Shown one piece after another: positions 55,623-63,402 of a stretch of DNA of 64,000 nucleotides. Both the position numbers and the translations under genes were made by a program. Source of the DNA: Bradyrhizobium sp. AUGA SZCCT0158. Lineage in GTDB: Bacteria > Pseudomonadota > Alphaproteobacteria > Rhizobiales > Xanthobacteraceae. The notes below the pieces were generated by a model. It was not told the DNA's origin. It saw nothing but the letters and a program-made list of their open reading frames with translations, and searched no databases. How positions within the stretch are numbered: the stretch's first letter is position 1; each line of letters begins with the position of its first letter. The stretch lies in contig NZ_JAFCME010000017.1 in assembly GCF_018130065.1 (NCBI RefSeq), positions 1 through 64,000 on the forward strand, given 5' to 3'.

Positions 55623-55709
55623 CTGATTCTGTTAACGTTCGATTAACCAAACTCACGCAGGATTTCCGACATAGGATCGCAGCGGAACCGGATTCGAGCC
55701 GGCAGTTGC

Positions 55710-55750
55710 AAGAGAGGCCGGTGGCGTAACGCCCGCCGGCCTTTTCTCTT
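55710..55750 (+). terminator. GC-rich stem-loop with T-rich tail
   Basis: GGCCGGTGGCG pairs with CGCCCGCCGGCC (one bulge) across TAA and is followed by TTTTCTCTT. The flanking AAGAGA and TCTCTT can pair as well, extending the stem. The T-rich side fits termination of a plus-strand transcript. No plus-strand gene that it could serve lies directly upstream. Confidence 0.6.
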
Positions 55751-55870
55751 GGTGGCTCGTGATTGACTTCCGGTTCGAGCTTCAAACAAGCGTGATTGCT
55801 AATCCCCTCCAGGATGCGGCGATCACGCTCACGTCAGGGATGACGTAGGCATAGGCGAGTTCGTGATGGC

Positions 55871-56053
55871 TTACGCGCGCGCGTTGCGCGCAAAGGTCAT
55901 GCTGATCTCGGAGCGCGTCTTGCTGACGTTGGAGAGGATCTCGCCCATCAGCTTCAGGTTGGTCATCATCTCCTGGATCAGGAAGCCACCCGCCACGAGT
56001 TCGAGCTGTTCGGGGGCAAGCTGCTGCACCTTTGTATCGTGATCGCACGTCAT
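55871..56053 (-). CDS. Small peptide with double-glycine leader, bacteriocin-like precursor
   Basis: The 60-residue product reads MTCDHDTKVQQLAPEQLELV then AGG at residues 21-23. The segment LAPEQLELVAGG fits the leader consensus LSxxELxxVxGG of double-glycine peptides cleaved and exported by ABC transporters with a C39 peptidase. Cleavage after Gly23 would release a 37-residue core starting FLIQEMMTNLKLMGEILSNV and ending RNARA, amphipathic and without cysteine. GGAG lies 6 bases before the ATG at 56053. No transporter or modifying enzyme lies in the window. Confidence 0.7.
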   Translation of the reverse strand: MTCDHDTKVQQLAPEQLELVAGGFLIQEMMTNLKLMGEILSNVSKTRSEISMTFARNARA

Positions 56054-56295
56054 GGCGTTCTCCTTGCGGGTTGACGTAGGGGATTGCATCCACGCGCGGC
56101 AGCCTCGTTCAGAAACACGGGCTCGGCCGTGATCCCGATCACGTTGTGGGAAAATCGCCTTGGCCTTTCGCCTTCGCCCGTTGGCGCTACGCCGGGACCG
56201 GTCGCTCGCAATGACGATTTTTTGACGTCAGGAGTGCTTCGCAAGGGATCGCTTAGCGGGTGTTCCCGTCGCCTTCTTTCAGGTAGAATCGACGC

Positions 56296-57702
56296 ATGAG
56301 CGAAACCGAGACCTTGTTTGCCGCCCTGCGCCAGTCGGCCGACGAAACCATCGTGGACATGTTCGAGCGTATGGTGCGGGACGCCCCGGACCATGCGCTG
56401 AACAAGATGAACGCGTTGGAGATCGCAACCAAACAGGACCTTGACGAGGAGCGGGTCATCGCAACACTCCTGAATGCGGTCGGGCTCGGCATGTTCGAGA
56501 TGACATGGAACGTGATGTGCCCGAGTTGCGCCGGGGTGCTTTCCGCCAACAGGAGCCTGAAGACGCTCAACAGTGCGCAGTACAATTGCGCGTTCTGCGC
56601 CGCGGGTTATGAGACGACGCTCGACAATCTGGTCGAGGTGACCTTCACGGTAAGCCCGCGCGTTCGGAAGATCGCGGCCCATAGCCCTGACGAATTGTCG
56701 GCGGCTGAATATTATCGCCAGATCTTCTGGAGTTCGGCGATCGATCTTCCCGGCGATGTCGAGAAGCTGCTGGGTGAGGTCACGCTCGAAATGGTCGACT
56801 TGCCGCCGGGCGAAAGGGCCATCCTTTCCCTGCACGCGCCGGAGGGCACCTTGATCGTGTTCGATCCCGTGACGCATGCGGCGCAGTTCATCGAGGTCAA
56901 GGGCGAGGAGACCGGCGAGCGCCAGAATCTGTCCGTGATGTTCAACAAGGTCCAGGTTCCCGTCGACACCGTCGCCTTGCGCCCCGGACCGCTGCGGCTG
57001 GCGCTGGAAAACCGTACCGACGGCCGCGTGTTGCCGGCGGTATGGGTGGCGAACGCGGCGCTGGACGCCATCCTGACGCTACGCAAGCCCGTGCTCTCCG
57101 CAACGCGTCTCCTCACCAACCAGACTTTTCGCGATATCTACCGGACCGACACGCTCGCGATCGGCCAGAGGCTCAAGATCCTGAGCCTGACGTTCCTGTT
57201 CAGCGATCTCAGGGGCTCCACCGAACTCTACGAGCGCGTCGGCGACCTCACGGCCTTCGATCTCGTCAACGAGCATTTCCGCCTGCTGCAGGAGATCATC
57301 GCGTCCGAACGGGGCGCCGTCGTCAAAACCATTGGCGATGCCGTGATGGCGACCTTCGAGACACCGGACCGTGCCATCGCCGCCGCGATCCGCATGCGCG
57401 AGGCGATGAGCGATCTTGGCGCCGAGCGGCAGCATCAGAGCCTGAGCTTGAAGATGGGTATCCATGAAGGGTCGTGCCTCGCGGTAACGCTGAACGCCCA
57501 GCAGGACTATTTCGGCCAGACGGTGAATATCGCTTCGCGCGTTCAGGGCCTTGCGGCGTCACGCTCGATCGTGGTGACGGAGCAGGTGGTGGAGAACGCC
57601 AAGGCCCGGTCTTTGCTTGAGACAAAGGGGCTGAAGCCAACACCCAGAAGCGTGGCCCTGAGCGGCATCGCGGACAAGGTGTCGGTCTACGAGATATCCT
57701 GA
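56296..57702 (+). CDS. Class III adenylate/guanylate cyclase with zinc-ribbon N-terminal region
   Basis: The 468-residue protein has a C-terminal nucleotide cyclase domain (about 295-440) with metal aspartates at 304 (LTFLFSDLRGSTELYERVGD) and 348 (KTIGDAVMATF). Before it is a DUF5939-type region. Near the N-terminus two CxxC pairs (Cys75/78 and Cys98/101) form a zinc-ribbon-like knuckle, NVMCPSCAG and NCAFCAAGY. It is soluble, so it may sense a cytoplasmic signal and make cAMP. It lies divergent from the double-glycine peptide gene, about 240 bp away. The signal is unknown. Confidence 0.88.
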   Translation: MSETETLFAALRQSADETIVDMFERMVRDAPDHALNKMNALEIATKQDLDEERVIATLLNAVGLGMFEMTWNVMCPSCAGVLSANRSLKTLNSAQYNCAFCAAGYETTLDNLVEVTFTVSPRVRKIAAHSPDELSAAEYYRQIFWSSAIDLPGDVEKLLGEVTLEMVDLPPGERAILSLHAPEGTLIVFDPVTHAAQFIEVKGEETGERQNLSVMFNKVQVPVDTVALRPGPLRLALENRTDGRVLPAVWVANAALDAILTLRKPVLSATRLLTNQTFRDIYRTDTLAIGQRLKILSLTFLFSDLRGSTELYERVGDLTAFDLVNEHFRLLQEIIASERGAVVKTIGDAVMATFETPDRAIAAAIRMREAMSDLGAERQHQSLSLKMGIHEGSCLAVTLNAQQDYFGQTVNIASRVQGLAASRSIVVTEQVVENAKARSLLETKGLKPTPRSVALSGIADKVSVYEIS

Positions 57703-57860
57703 GCCGGCCATTGCGTGTGAACTGTGGAACCGCGACCGGGCAAGTTCCCTTAGCTGCCGGTGCGAGATCTGCTCCAGGCATCTTTAGCGTGTTGCCGCGA
57801 TTTGCTATTGTTGCGGTGCAACCGAGCCTAGATTCGCATATTTTACCGAGGGTTTTACCA

Positions 57861-58247
57861 ATGACCGCTATCAAGTCAGGCGATCTCGTGGTGCTCAAAT
57901 CCGGCGGGCCGACAATGACCGTCGATACGGTCAACACGGATATTTTCGACGACAACAAAATCACCGGTGTGCTTTGCGTATGGTTCGTTGGGGACAACCT
58001 CCAGCGCGTGAGGTTCGATCATGGCGCTATCGAGCCTGTACAATTGAAGTCAGCGCAATTGGAGAAAGCCCTTCCCGATGATGCGCCTTCGCAGGAAGCG
58101 AGCGTTGATTACAAAGGGGTCCTTGAAGAGATGGTTGATGCCTTGAACCTCCCGGCGGAGGAGGCGAAGGCAGCTTCTAGCGCTGTCCCCGGAAAATCGA
58201 AGCGCGCGAGGGCTCCCAAGCAAAGCGAAATTGTTCGACACAACTAA
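57861..58247 (+). CDS. YodC/DUF2158 family protein
   Basis: The 128-residue product starts MTAIKSGDLVVLKSGGPTMT then VDTVNTDI, and has CVWFVGDNLQRVRFDHGAIE, the YodC/DUF2158 core (G-D-x-V-x-L-x-S-G-G-P-x-M-T-V). The rest is an acidic linker and a basic tail (PGKSKRARAPKQSEIVRHN). The family is small and soluble, with no settled function. An upstream ATG at 57711 adds 50 residues of unrelated sequence, so 57861 is preferred. Confidence 0.85.
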   Translation: MTAIKSGDLVVLKSGGPTMTVDTVNTDIFDDNKITGVLCVWFVGDNLQRVRFDHGAIEPVQLKSAQLEKALPDDAPSQEASVDYKGVLEEMVDALNLPAEEAKAASSAVPGKSKRARAPKQSEIVRHN

Positions 58248-58443
58248 CTGACGACGTCCGGTTCACCGGGCAAAAGCCGGCAACCAGCCGCCCTGCGCTG
58301 TGGCCCAATCACCACACTGCAACGGAATTGCGCTGGCGGACCGGGCCTGACTTGTTCCGGCCCCGGTTCCGCCCCGATTGGATTCGGAACATTGGGCGTG
58401 GTGGTTTTCGGCTTGGGCTGGGGCGCAAGTTGGGGATTGCAAC

Positions 58444-59022
58444 ATGTCCATCGAGCGCGCTGGTATTTCGTACGTCGACATCGGAACCGACCGCACGCTG
58501 CGCTGGGCGCATTCGCCGGCCGCAGGGAAAATAATTCGGCTGCTTGCCGTTGCCGTAGCAGCGGCGTCGCTTGCGGCCTGTCAGACTTCGGCCGTCAGTC
58601 AGAAATCCGAATTGCGCGCCAGCCGGGTAGCCTCGCTCGACAACGAACGGGCGACGTCCCCCATGATCAAGCGGCGCGTGGCAGCGACCAGAAGGTATAC
58701 AAGGTTGGCCGCGCGCAGGAATGGCGGCGAACCCAAGACGACGGCCTCGCATGGCGTGGCGAGCTTCTACACCGAGGGCACCAAGACGGCGAGCGGCGAA
58801 CGGTTCAACACGATGGACATGACCGCGGCGCATCCGACTTTGCCTTTTGGCACCAAGCTACGCGTGACCGATGTCGCGAGCGGCAAGTCGGTGACCGTGC
58901 GGGTCAATGACCGCGGTCCCTACGTTCCGGGGCGCGTCGTGGACGTCTCCTATTCAGCGGCGGACGCGCTGGGAATGGTCGGAAAGGGCCTCACCAACGT
59001 CAAACTCGATGTGGTTCAGTAG
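58444..59022 (+). CDS. rlpA: RlpA-like septal ring lipoprotein
   Basis: The 192-residue product has a lipobox (LAAC, Cys46) after a hydrophobic stretch (residues 30-45) and a double-psi beta-barrel domain at the C-terminus: HGVASFYTEGTKTASGERFN, MDMTAAHPTLPFGTKLRVTD, VTVRVNDRGPYVPGRVVDVS. These are the RlpA signatures, an outer-membrane lipoprotein that trims glycan strands at the division septum. It lacks the SPOR domain seen in E. coli RlpA. The first 29 residues before the lipobox region are long for a signal peptide; a later start is possible. Confidence 0.85.
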   Translation: MSIERAGISYVDIGTDRTLRWAHSPAAGKIIRLLAVAVAAASLAACQTSAVSQKSELRASRVASLDNERATSPMIKRRVAATRRYTRLAARRNGGEPKTTASHGVASFYTEGTKTASGERFNTMDMTAAHPTLPFGTKLRVTDVASGKSVTVRVNDRGPYVPGRVVDVSYSAADALGMVGKGLTNVKLDVVQ

Positions 59023-59048
59023 CCGACAGGGACAGGCCGAATTGCGCG

Positions 59049-59621
59049 TCAATCGAGCAGCAGGCGGCCGACAGGCTCAACGCCGCCGGCACTTCCGCTT
59101 CGGACCACGACGATCTCGCCGCTTGCCGGCGAGATGCCGGTGAGCGCCGATATGTTCGCGCCGTGGGTCACGACCAGCAAGTTTCCGCGCCCGGTCCATT
59201 TGCCGATCATCGCGCGGGCACCGGCGGTCAAAGCCTCGGTCTGATCGCGCAGCACGACCACATTGCCGAACGTCGGCGCGGTTTCAACCGGGCCGAGTTC
59301 CAGCAGGGTTGCCGTGTCCATGCAGCGACACCATGGCGAGGCGAGGATTTGCTCGACTGCGATCCCCTCCGACTTGAGCCGCGCGCCGATCCTTTTGGCG
59401 TCGGCGCGGCCCTTGGCGCTGAGATTGCGCTGGGTGGTGCAGTCATCGACCCGGAAGCCCGGCGGATCGCCGACGCCCCCCGGCGCATCGGCATGGCGCA
59501 TCAGCGCGACATGCCCGCCCGCGCGCAGCGCTGACCAGGCGGCCTCGTCGGCGCGCGCGGTCTCCGCCGCGGCGGCAAGGCCGAGGACGAGGGCGACGAT
59601 AGCGAAACCGTTGCGACGCAT
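59049..59621 (-). CDS. Exported histidine phosphatase family protein
   Basis: The 190-residue protein has a signal peptide (MRRNGFAIVALVLGLAAAAE, cleaved near ARADE) and the phosphoglycerate-mutase-like core: HVALMRHADAPGG (catalytic RH), QILASPWCRCMDTA and LLVVTHGANISALTG (second His). It is probably a periplasmic phosphatase acting on a small phosphate ester. It lies upstream of the three-gene minus-strand run, whose genes lie at 59650-60501, by 28 bp from its neighbour's stop. Confidence 0.88.
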   Translation of the reverse strand: MRRNGFAIVALVLGLAAAAETARADEAAWSALRAGGHVALMRHADAPGGVGDPPGFRVDDCTTQRNLSAKGRADAKRIGARLKSEGIAVEQILASPWCRCMDTATLLELGPVETAPTFGNVVVLRDQTEALTAGARAMIGKWTGRGNLLVVTHGANISALTGISPASGEIVVVRSGSAGGVEPVGRLLLD

Positions 59622-59649
59622 AGCGGCGACCCCTTTCAGAAAATGTACG

Positions 59650-60138
59650 TCAAAGATAAGCGATCAGACGCCCGGCGCAGACGGCGCCGAGCCACAGCAG
59701 CAGCGACACCAGCGCGGTAACCTTGGCGCCGGCGGGGGCTTCACCGTGCCAGAGCGCCACGCGCCGCCACGGGCCGGCATGGGCGATCACGACGTTGACC
59801 AAGGCGGCGGCGATCAGCAACAGCTTGGCCTGGAACGCTGGGTTGCGTACCACGTGCGATGCGTCGGCGCTGAACAACAGGAAGCCCATGCTGATCGCCA
59901 GCAGAAAACCGATGCGCGACAACGGCAGCAGCAATTTCGCCATCGGCGCGATCGGGATTGCGCGCCCCCATCCGAGCAGCCGCAAATCGAGCGCGAGGAT
60001 CGATCCCACCAGCACGACGAAGCCGAGTATATGCAGGATTTCGACCGCGGGATAAAGCGCGGGCGACGAGCGCATCAGATGACCCAGCGCGCTTTCCTGC
60101 AAGGCCAGGAAGATCGACGCGGCGGGTTGCTGTTCCAC
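59650..60138 (-). CDS. DUF6644-like integral membrane protein (GTG start)
   Basis: The 162-residue protein has four to five membrane helices, for example ALYPAVEILHILGFVVLVGS, LLPLSRIGFLLAISMGFLLF and ALVSLLLWLGAVCAGRLIAY. The early HILGFVV segment and paired histidines (His21-type and VIAHAGP) are reminiscent of haem- or copper-related CopD-like membrane proteins, but the family is unassigned. The GTG at 60138 begins MEQQPAASIFL, 6 bp after the stop of the upstream gene, so both are co-transcribed. Confidence 0.72.
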   Translation of the reverse strand: MEQQPAASIFLALQESALGHLMRSSPALYPAVEILHILGFVVLVGSILALDLRLLGWGRAIPIAPMAKLLLPLSRIGFLLAISMGFLLFSADASHVVRNPAFQAKLLLIAAALVNVVIAHAGPWRRVALWHGEAPAGAKVTALVSLLLWLGAVCAGRLIAYL

Positions 60139-60144
60139 GCGGGT

Positions 60145-60501
60145 TTATCGCAATTCGATGCGCTTGCCGTCGAGAATGACGTATTCGATGCGCGCTTCGT
60201 CCGGCTTGCTGGTGTGGGGATAGCCGAACACGGTGCAGGTCTTGCCGGGCGCGATGAGGTCCGCGGTGATGCCGCGCGCCTGCATGCGCGAAGGCGGCGC
60301 CAGCACAAAGTGCCAATGCTTGCCATCGACCACCAACTCGATCTCGCAATGCGGGTTCTCGAAGGTCGATTTCAGGATCTTGCCGGTCACGGTGAACGAT
60401 TTCGAGGTGTCGTATCCGCCCCAGCCGTGATGGGCGGCCGCAGCGCCCGGCGCAAGGGCAGCCGCCAGCGAGAGGAACAGGCGTCGGGTGATTGTTGTCA
60501 T
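60145..60501 (-). CDS. DUF6152 family exported protein
   Basis: The 118-residue product has a twin-arginine-like signal (MTTITRRLFLSLAAALAPGA) and a mature part beginning HHGWGGYDTSKSFTVTGKIL, then STFENPHCEIELVVDGKHWH. This is the DUF6152 pattern: HH(G/A)W at the new N-terminus and an ENPH segment. The histidines suggest metal binding in the periplasm. The ATG at 60501 is chosen to place the signal sequence at the start. It forms an operon with the membrane gene downstream. Confidence 0.8.
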   Translation of the reverse strand: MTTITRRLFLSLAAALAPGAAAAHHGWGGYDTSKSFTVTGKILKSTFENPHCEIELVVDGKHWHFVLAPPSRMQARGITADLIAPGKTCTVFGYPHTSKPDEARIEYVILDGKRIELR

Positions 60502-60718
60502 GACGGCCTCTGCACGATGAAGGACAACACCGATCCGCTGCCGGATTAATAGCGCGTTTTGCGTGACCATTCAAACGATCCGGACCAACGCACGTCACGA
60601 TCAGGGTGTCGAAGGGGCAACGATTGAGCCCGTCAAAAGTTCTATACGGGATGTTCGAGGAGTGCCGTCCGGTTCATTGCCGCGGCAGTGCGGCCAAGGC
60701 GACAAGGAGATACCGGCG

Positions 60719-61783
60719 GTGCGCAGGATTGAGGGTCAAAGTTTTCTGTTGTTGCTGCTCGTGGTCAGCGTCGCGTTTGGCTGGATTCTGAAGCCATTTT
60801 ACGGCGCAATTCTCTGGGCCACCGTCGCAGCGGTGATTTTCGCGCCGCTCAACCGGAAACTGGTGGCGAGAACGGGCGGGCGCTCCGGGATCGCCGCCCT
60901 GGTTACGGTCCTGATCATCATCGCCATGGTCATTTTACCCCTGGCCATGATCGCGGCCTCCCTGACACAGGAAGCTTCCAGTCTTTACGCCAAGGTCCAG
61001 TCCGGCGAGTACGACTTTGCCCGCTACGTTCAGCGGATATTCGATGCCCTACCGGCCTGGGCAACAGGTCTGCTCGATCGCTTCAACCTGAACAATCTCC
61101 CGGCGGTTCGCGACTGGCTGGCATCCGGTGCGGTGAAGGGTGGACAGGTCCTCGCGCCGCAGGCGCTGAGCATCGGTCTGAACACTTTCGACTTCATGAT
61201 TGGCCTTGGCATCATGCTGTACCTTCTGTTTTTCCTGTTGCGCGACGGCAAGGCGCTGGCTGAACGGATCAAGCAGATCGTTCCACTCCGCACCGATCAA
61301 AAAGCGGCACTCTTCGGCAGATTTGCCGATGTCGTCCGCGCCACGGTGAAAGGCGGCATTCTGGTTGCCATTGCCCAGGGCACGCTTGGCGGACTGGCGT
61401 TCTGGTTCCTGGGGATTCACGCGCCGTTGTTGTGGGCGGTGTTGATGGCTTTCCTGTCCCTCCTGCCGGCCATCGGATCCGGACTGGTCTGGGTGCCCGT
61501 TGCAATTTACCTGTTGGCTAGCGGCGCCGTGTGGCAGGGCGTTGCCCTGATCGTGTACGGGGTGCTCGTCATTGGACTGGTGGACAATCTGCTCCGTCCA
61601 TTCCTGATCGGGAAAGACGCCAAGCTGCCAGACTATGTCGTGCTGATTTCCACGCTGGGCGGCATTGAAGTGTTCGGCTTGAATGGCTTTGTGATCGGCC
61701 CGGTGATTGCAGCGATGTTCATGGTGACCTGGGAAAGTTTCTCCGCCGCCCGGCAGGGCAACGACGCCGGGGCTACGGGCTAG
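60719..61783 (+). CDS. AI-2E family transporter / PerM-like permease (GTG start)
   Basis: The 354-residue protein has eight likely membrane helices arranged as in the AI-2E/PerM family: FLLLLLVVSVAFGWILKPFY at the start, LVTVLIIIAMVILPLAMIAA, a soluble region (EASSLYAKVQSGEYDFARYV), and VYGVLVIGLVDNLLRPFLIG, the best-conserved end. Members include TqsA (AI-2) and Na+/H+ antiporters, so the substrate is unclear. The GTG at 60719 has AAGGAG 9 bases upstream; a longer frame from 60563 is not supported. Confidence 0.88.
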   Translation: MRRIEGQSFLLLLLVVSVAFGWILKPFYGAILWATVAAVIFAPLNRKLVARTGGRSGIAALVTVLIIIAMVILPLAMIAASLTQEASSLYAKVQSGEYDFARYVQRIFDALPAWATGLLDRFNLNNLPAVRDWLASGAVKGGQVLAPQALSIGLNTFDFMIGLGIMLYLLFFLLRDGKALAERIKQIVPLRTDQKAALFGRFADVVRATVKGGILVAIAQGTLGGLAFWFLGIHAPLLWAVLMAFLSLLPAIGSGLVWVPVAIYLLASGAVWQGVALIVYGVLVIGLVDNLLRPFLIGKDAKLPDYVVLISTLGGIEVFGLNGFVIGPVIAAMFMVTWESFSAARQGNDAGATG

Positions 61784-61843
61784 CTCGCCAAATCGGCCGC
61801 TTGCGAAAAATCGATCGCGGGGCGATATGACGTTACGGGAACG

Positions 61844-62755
61844 CTACGTCCGTCTCCCGGACAATTCCTTGCCGCGCTCCGCCAGCTTTACCATCACCTG
61901 CAGCGCCTGATTGGTCGGCGTGGGAATGCCGAGTTCAGCGCCCTTGCGCACCACATAGCCGTTGAGAAAGTCGATCTCGCTGGGCTTGCCGCGCGCCAGA
62001 TCCTGCGCGGTGGAGGACATCTGGTTCGGCATGTTGGCGGGAATCTTCATGATGTGCCCGGTGATGTCGTCGGGGATCGCGACCCCGCTGGCGCGGGCGA
62101 CCGCGATCGCCTCCTGAACCGCGCGGGCGACGACATCGCTGACGCCATCGACTTCCAGCATCGGTCCATAGGAAATGCCGGCCACGGCGGACAGCGCGTT
62201 GAAGGCGCAGTTGATGATCAGCTTGCTCCACAGCGTGACTTCGATATCGTCCGATATCGTAATGCCGACACCGGCGGCTCGCAGCGTTTGCGCCAGCGCT
62301 TCGCTGGCGGCCGAGGCGCCGATCGCAAGGTCGCCGCCGCCGTGATGCCTGACATGGCCGGGCCCGGCCATCTCGCTGCCGACATAGACGACGACGGGAA
62401 TGACGGCGTGGCCGATGATAGCGGCGAGGCGCGGCGCGTTGTCGACGCCGTTCTGCAGGCTGAGCACGGAGGTTTCCGGCCGCACGCGTCCAGCCAGCGA
62501 CCGCCCGGCCTGCTCGGTATCGGCCGACTTGACGCACACCAGCACCAGATCCGGCGAGGCGAGGGCGCCAGCGTCGGTTGCGGCTTTGGCGGGCAGATGT
62601 CCCTTGAACGTCCTGGTGTCGAACAGCAGGCCGTTTGCGTTGATGGCATCGACATGCGGCTGCCGGCCGATGAACGTTACCTCATGTCCGGCCTGCAGCA
62701 GCAATCCTCCATAGTAGCAACCGACCGCTCCGGCGCCGACGACCGCGATTTGCAT
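61844..62755 (-). CDS. 2-dehydropantoate 2-reductase family protein
   Basis: The 303-residue enzyme has the Rossmann N-terminus MQIAVVGAGAVGCYYGGLLL and the family segments LVLVCVKSADTEQAG, LSLQNGVDNAPRLA and WSKLIINCAFNALSAVAGIS, with the catalytic Lys in WSKL. The reaction for true PanE is NADPH reduction of ketopantoate in pantothenate biosynthesis, but this paralogue group is broad. The start at 62755 has AGGA 5 bases upstream and lies 7 bp from the stop of the PNPOx-like gene, so both are in one operon. Confidence 0.88.
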   Translation of the reverse strand: MQIAVVGAGAVGCYYGGLLLQAGHEVTFIGRQPHVDAINANGLLFDTRTFKGHLPAKAATDAGALASPDLVLVCVKSADTEQAGRSLAGRVRPETSVLSLQNGVDNAPRLAAIIGHAVIPVVVYVGSEMAGPGHVRHHGGGDLAIGASAASEALAQTLRAAGVGITISDDIEVTLWSKLIINCAFNALSAVAGISYGPMLEVDGVSDVVARAVQEAIAVARASGVAIPDDITGHIMKIPANMPNQMSSTAQDLARGKPSEIDFLNGYVVRKGAELGIPTPTNQALQVMVKLAERGKELSGRRT

Positions 62756-62762
62756 GCTGTTC

Positions 62763-63365
62763 CTAGCCCTTGAAGGTGGGCTGGAGTGGATGCACGTAAT
62801 CCTTAAAACTGTCAAAGCCCTTCCACGCCGGCTCTGGCGCCTCATATCCGGCGCGCGGCGCGTAAAACGAGGGATCGTTGAGCTGCATGTCCGGGATGTA
62901 GCGCGGACAATTCGGAAAGATCACGCGCGCGGCGACGCGGACGATCAGCTGCGCGCCGACGGTGCTGGCGAGAAGCGGATCTTCGCGGCTGACGGTTGCC
63001 GTACCGTTGACACGCAGGCGCTGCGGCCTGCCATGCATGGCAATGAACAACAGGCCGACATCGGCGTTCACCAGAATATTGCCGAGGCTCTTGAACATGC
63101 CATTGCCGTCGTAATCGGGGAAGGCGAGCTCGGACGGCCCGGTGACGGTCACGAAGCCCGGCATGCCGCCCTTGAACGAGCAATCGGGCCGGCCCTCGGC
63201 ATCGGCGGTCGCCAGGAAGAAGTACGGCTGGTTCTCGATGAACACCCGGTCGTCAGGTGTGAATTCCTCGCGGGAAAATTCCTCCAGACGGTCGGAAATC
63301 CGGCGGCTGTCGAACTGATCCTGCAGCCGGCGATTGCCCTCGTGAAACATGATGGTATCGGTCAT
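62763..63365 (-). CDS. Pyridoxamine 5'-phosphate oxidase family protein
   Basis: The 200-residue flavoprotein has the split-barrel core: DRVFIENQPYFFLATADAEG, RPDCSFKGGMPGFVTVTGPS, and LLFIAMHGRPQRLRVNGTAT. The GRP(D) and F(K/R)GG motif mark the PNPOx-like group that binds FMN. It is a different branch from the protein at 20448. GAGG lies 6 bases before the start. It is followed by the ketopantoate reductase-like gene in the same transcript. Confidence 0.87.
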   Translation of the reverse strand: MTDTIMFHEGNRRLQDQFDSRRISDRLEEFSREEFTPDDRVFIENQPYFFLATADAEGRPDCSFKGGMPGFVTVTGPSELAFPDYDGNGMFKSLGNILVNADVGLLFIAMHGRPQRLRVNGTATVSREDPLLASTVGAQLIVRVAARVIFPNCPRYIPDMQLNDPSFYAPRAGYEAPEPAWKGFDSFKDYVHPLQPTFKG

Positions 63366-63402
63366 CGCTTGCCTCGTCGGTCACAGGGGGGCGGGCAGGT
63401 GC

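Larger units (their letters stand above)
55458..55870. other. Intergenic region with inverted repeat and stem-loop, possible small RNA
   Basis: No protein gene is supported here. The 413 bp hold a perfect inverted repeat (55607-55622), a long hairpin followed by a T-rich tract (55710-55750) and some AT-rich sequence around GTTAACGTTCGATTAACC (55631-55648). No protein gene on the plus strand ends upstream, so the hairpin could be the 3' end of an unannotated small RNA. Alternatively it is the end of the double-glycine peptide transcript, read from the other strand. Confidence 0.4.

Noticed and set aside
55782..56093. Overlapping minus-strand frame of 103 codons across the double-glycine peptide
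   Set aside because: Arginine- and aspartate-rich, no start signal; the overlapping 60-residue frame has a ribosome binding site and a leader motif.
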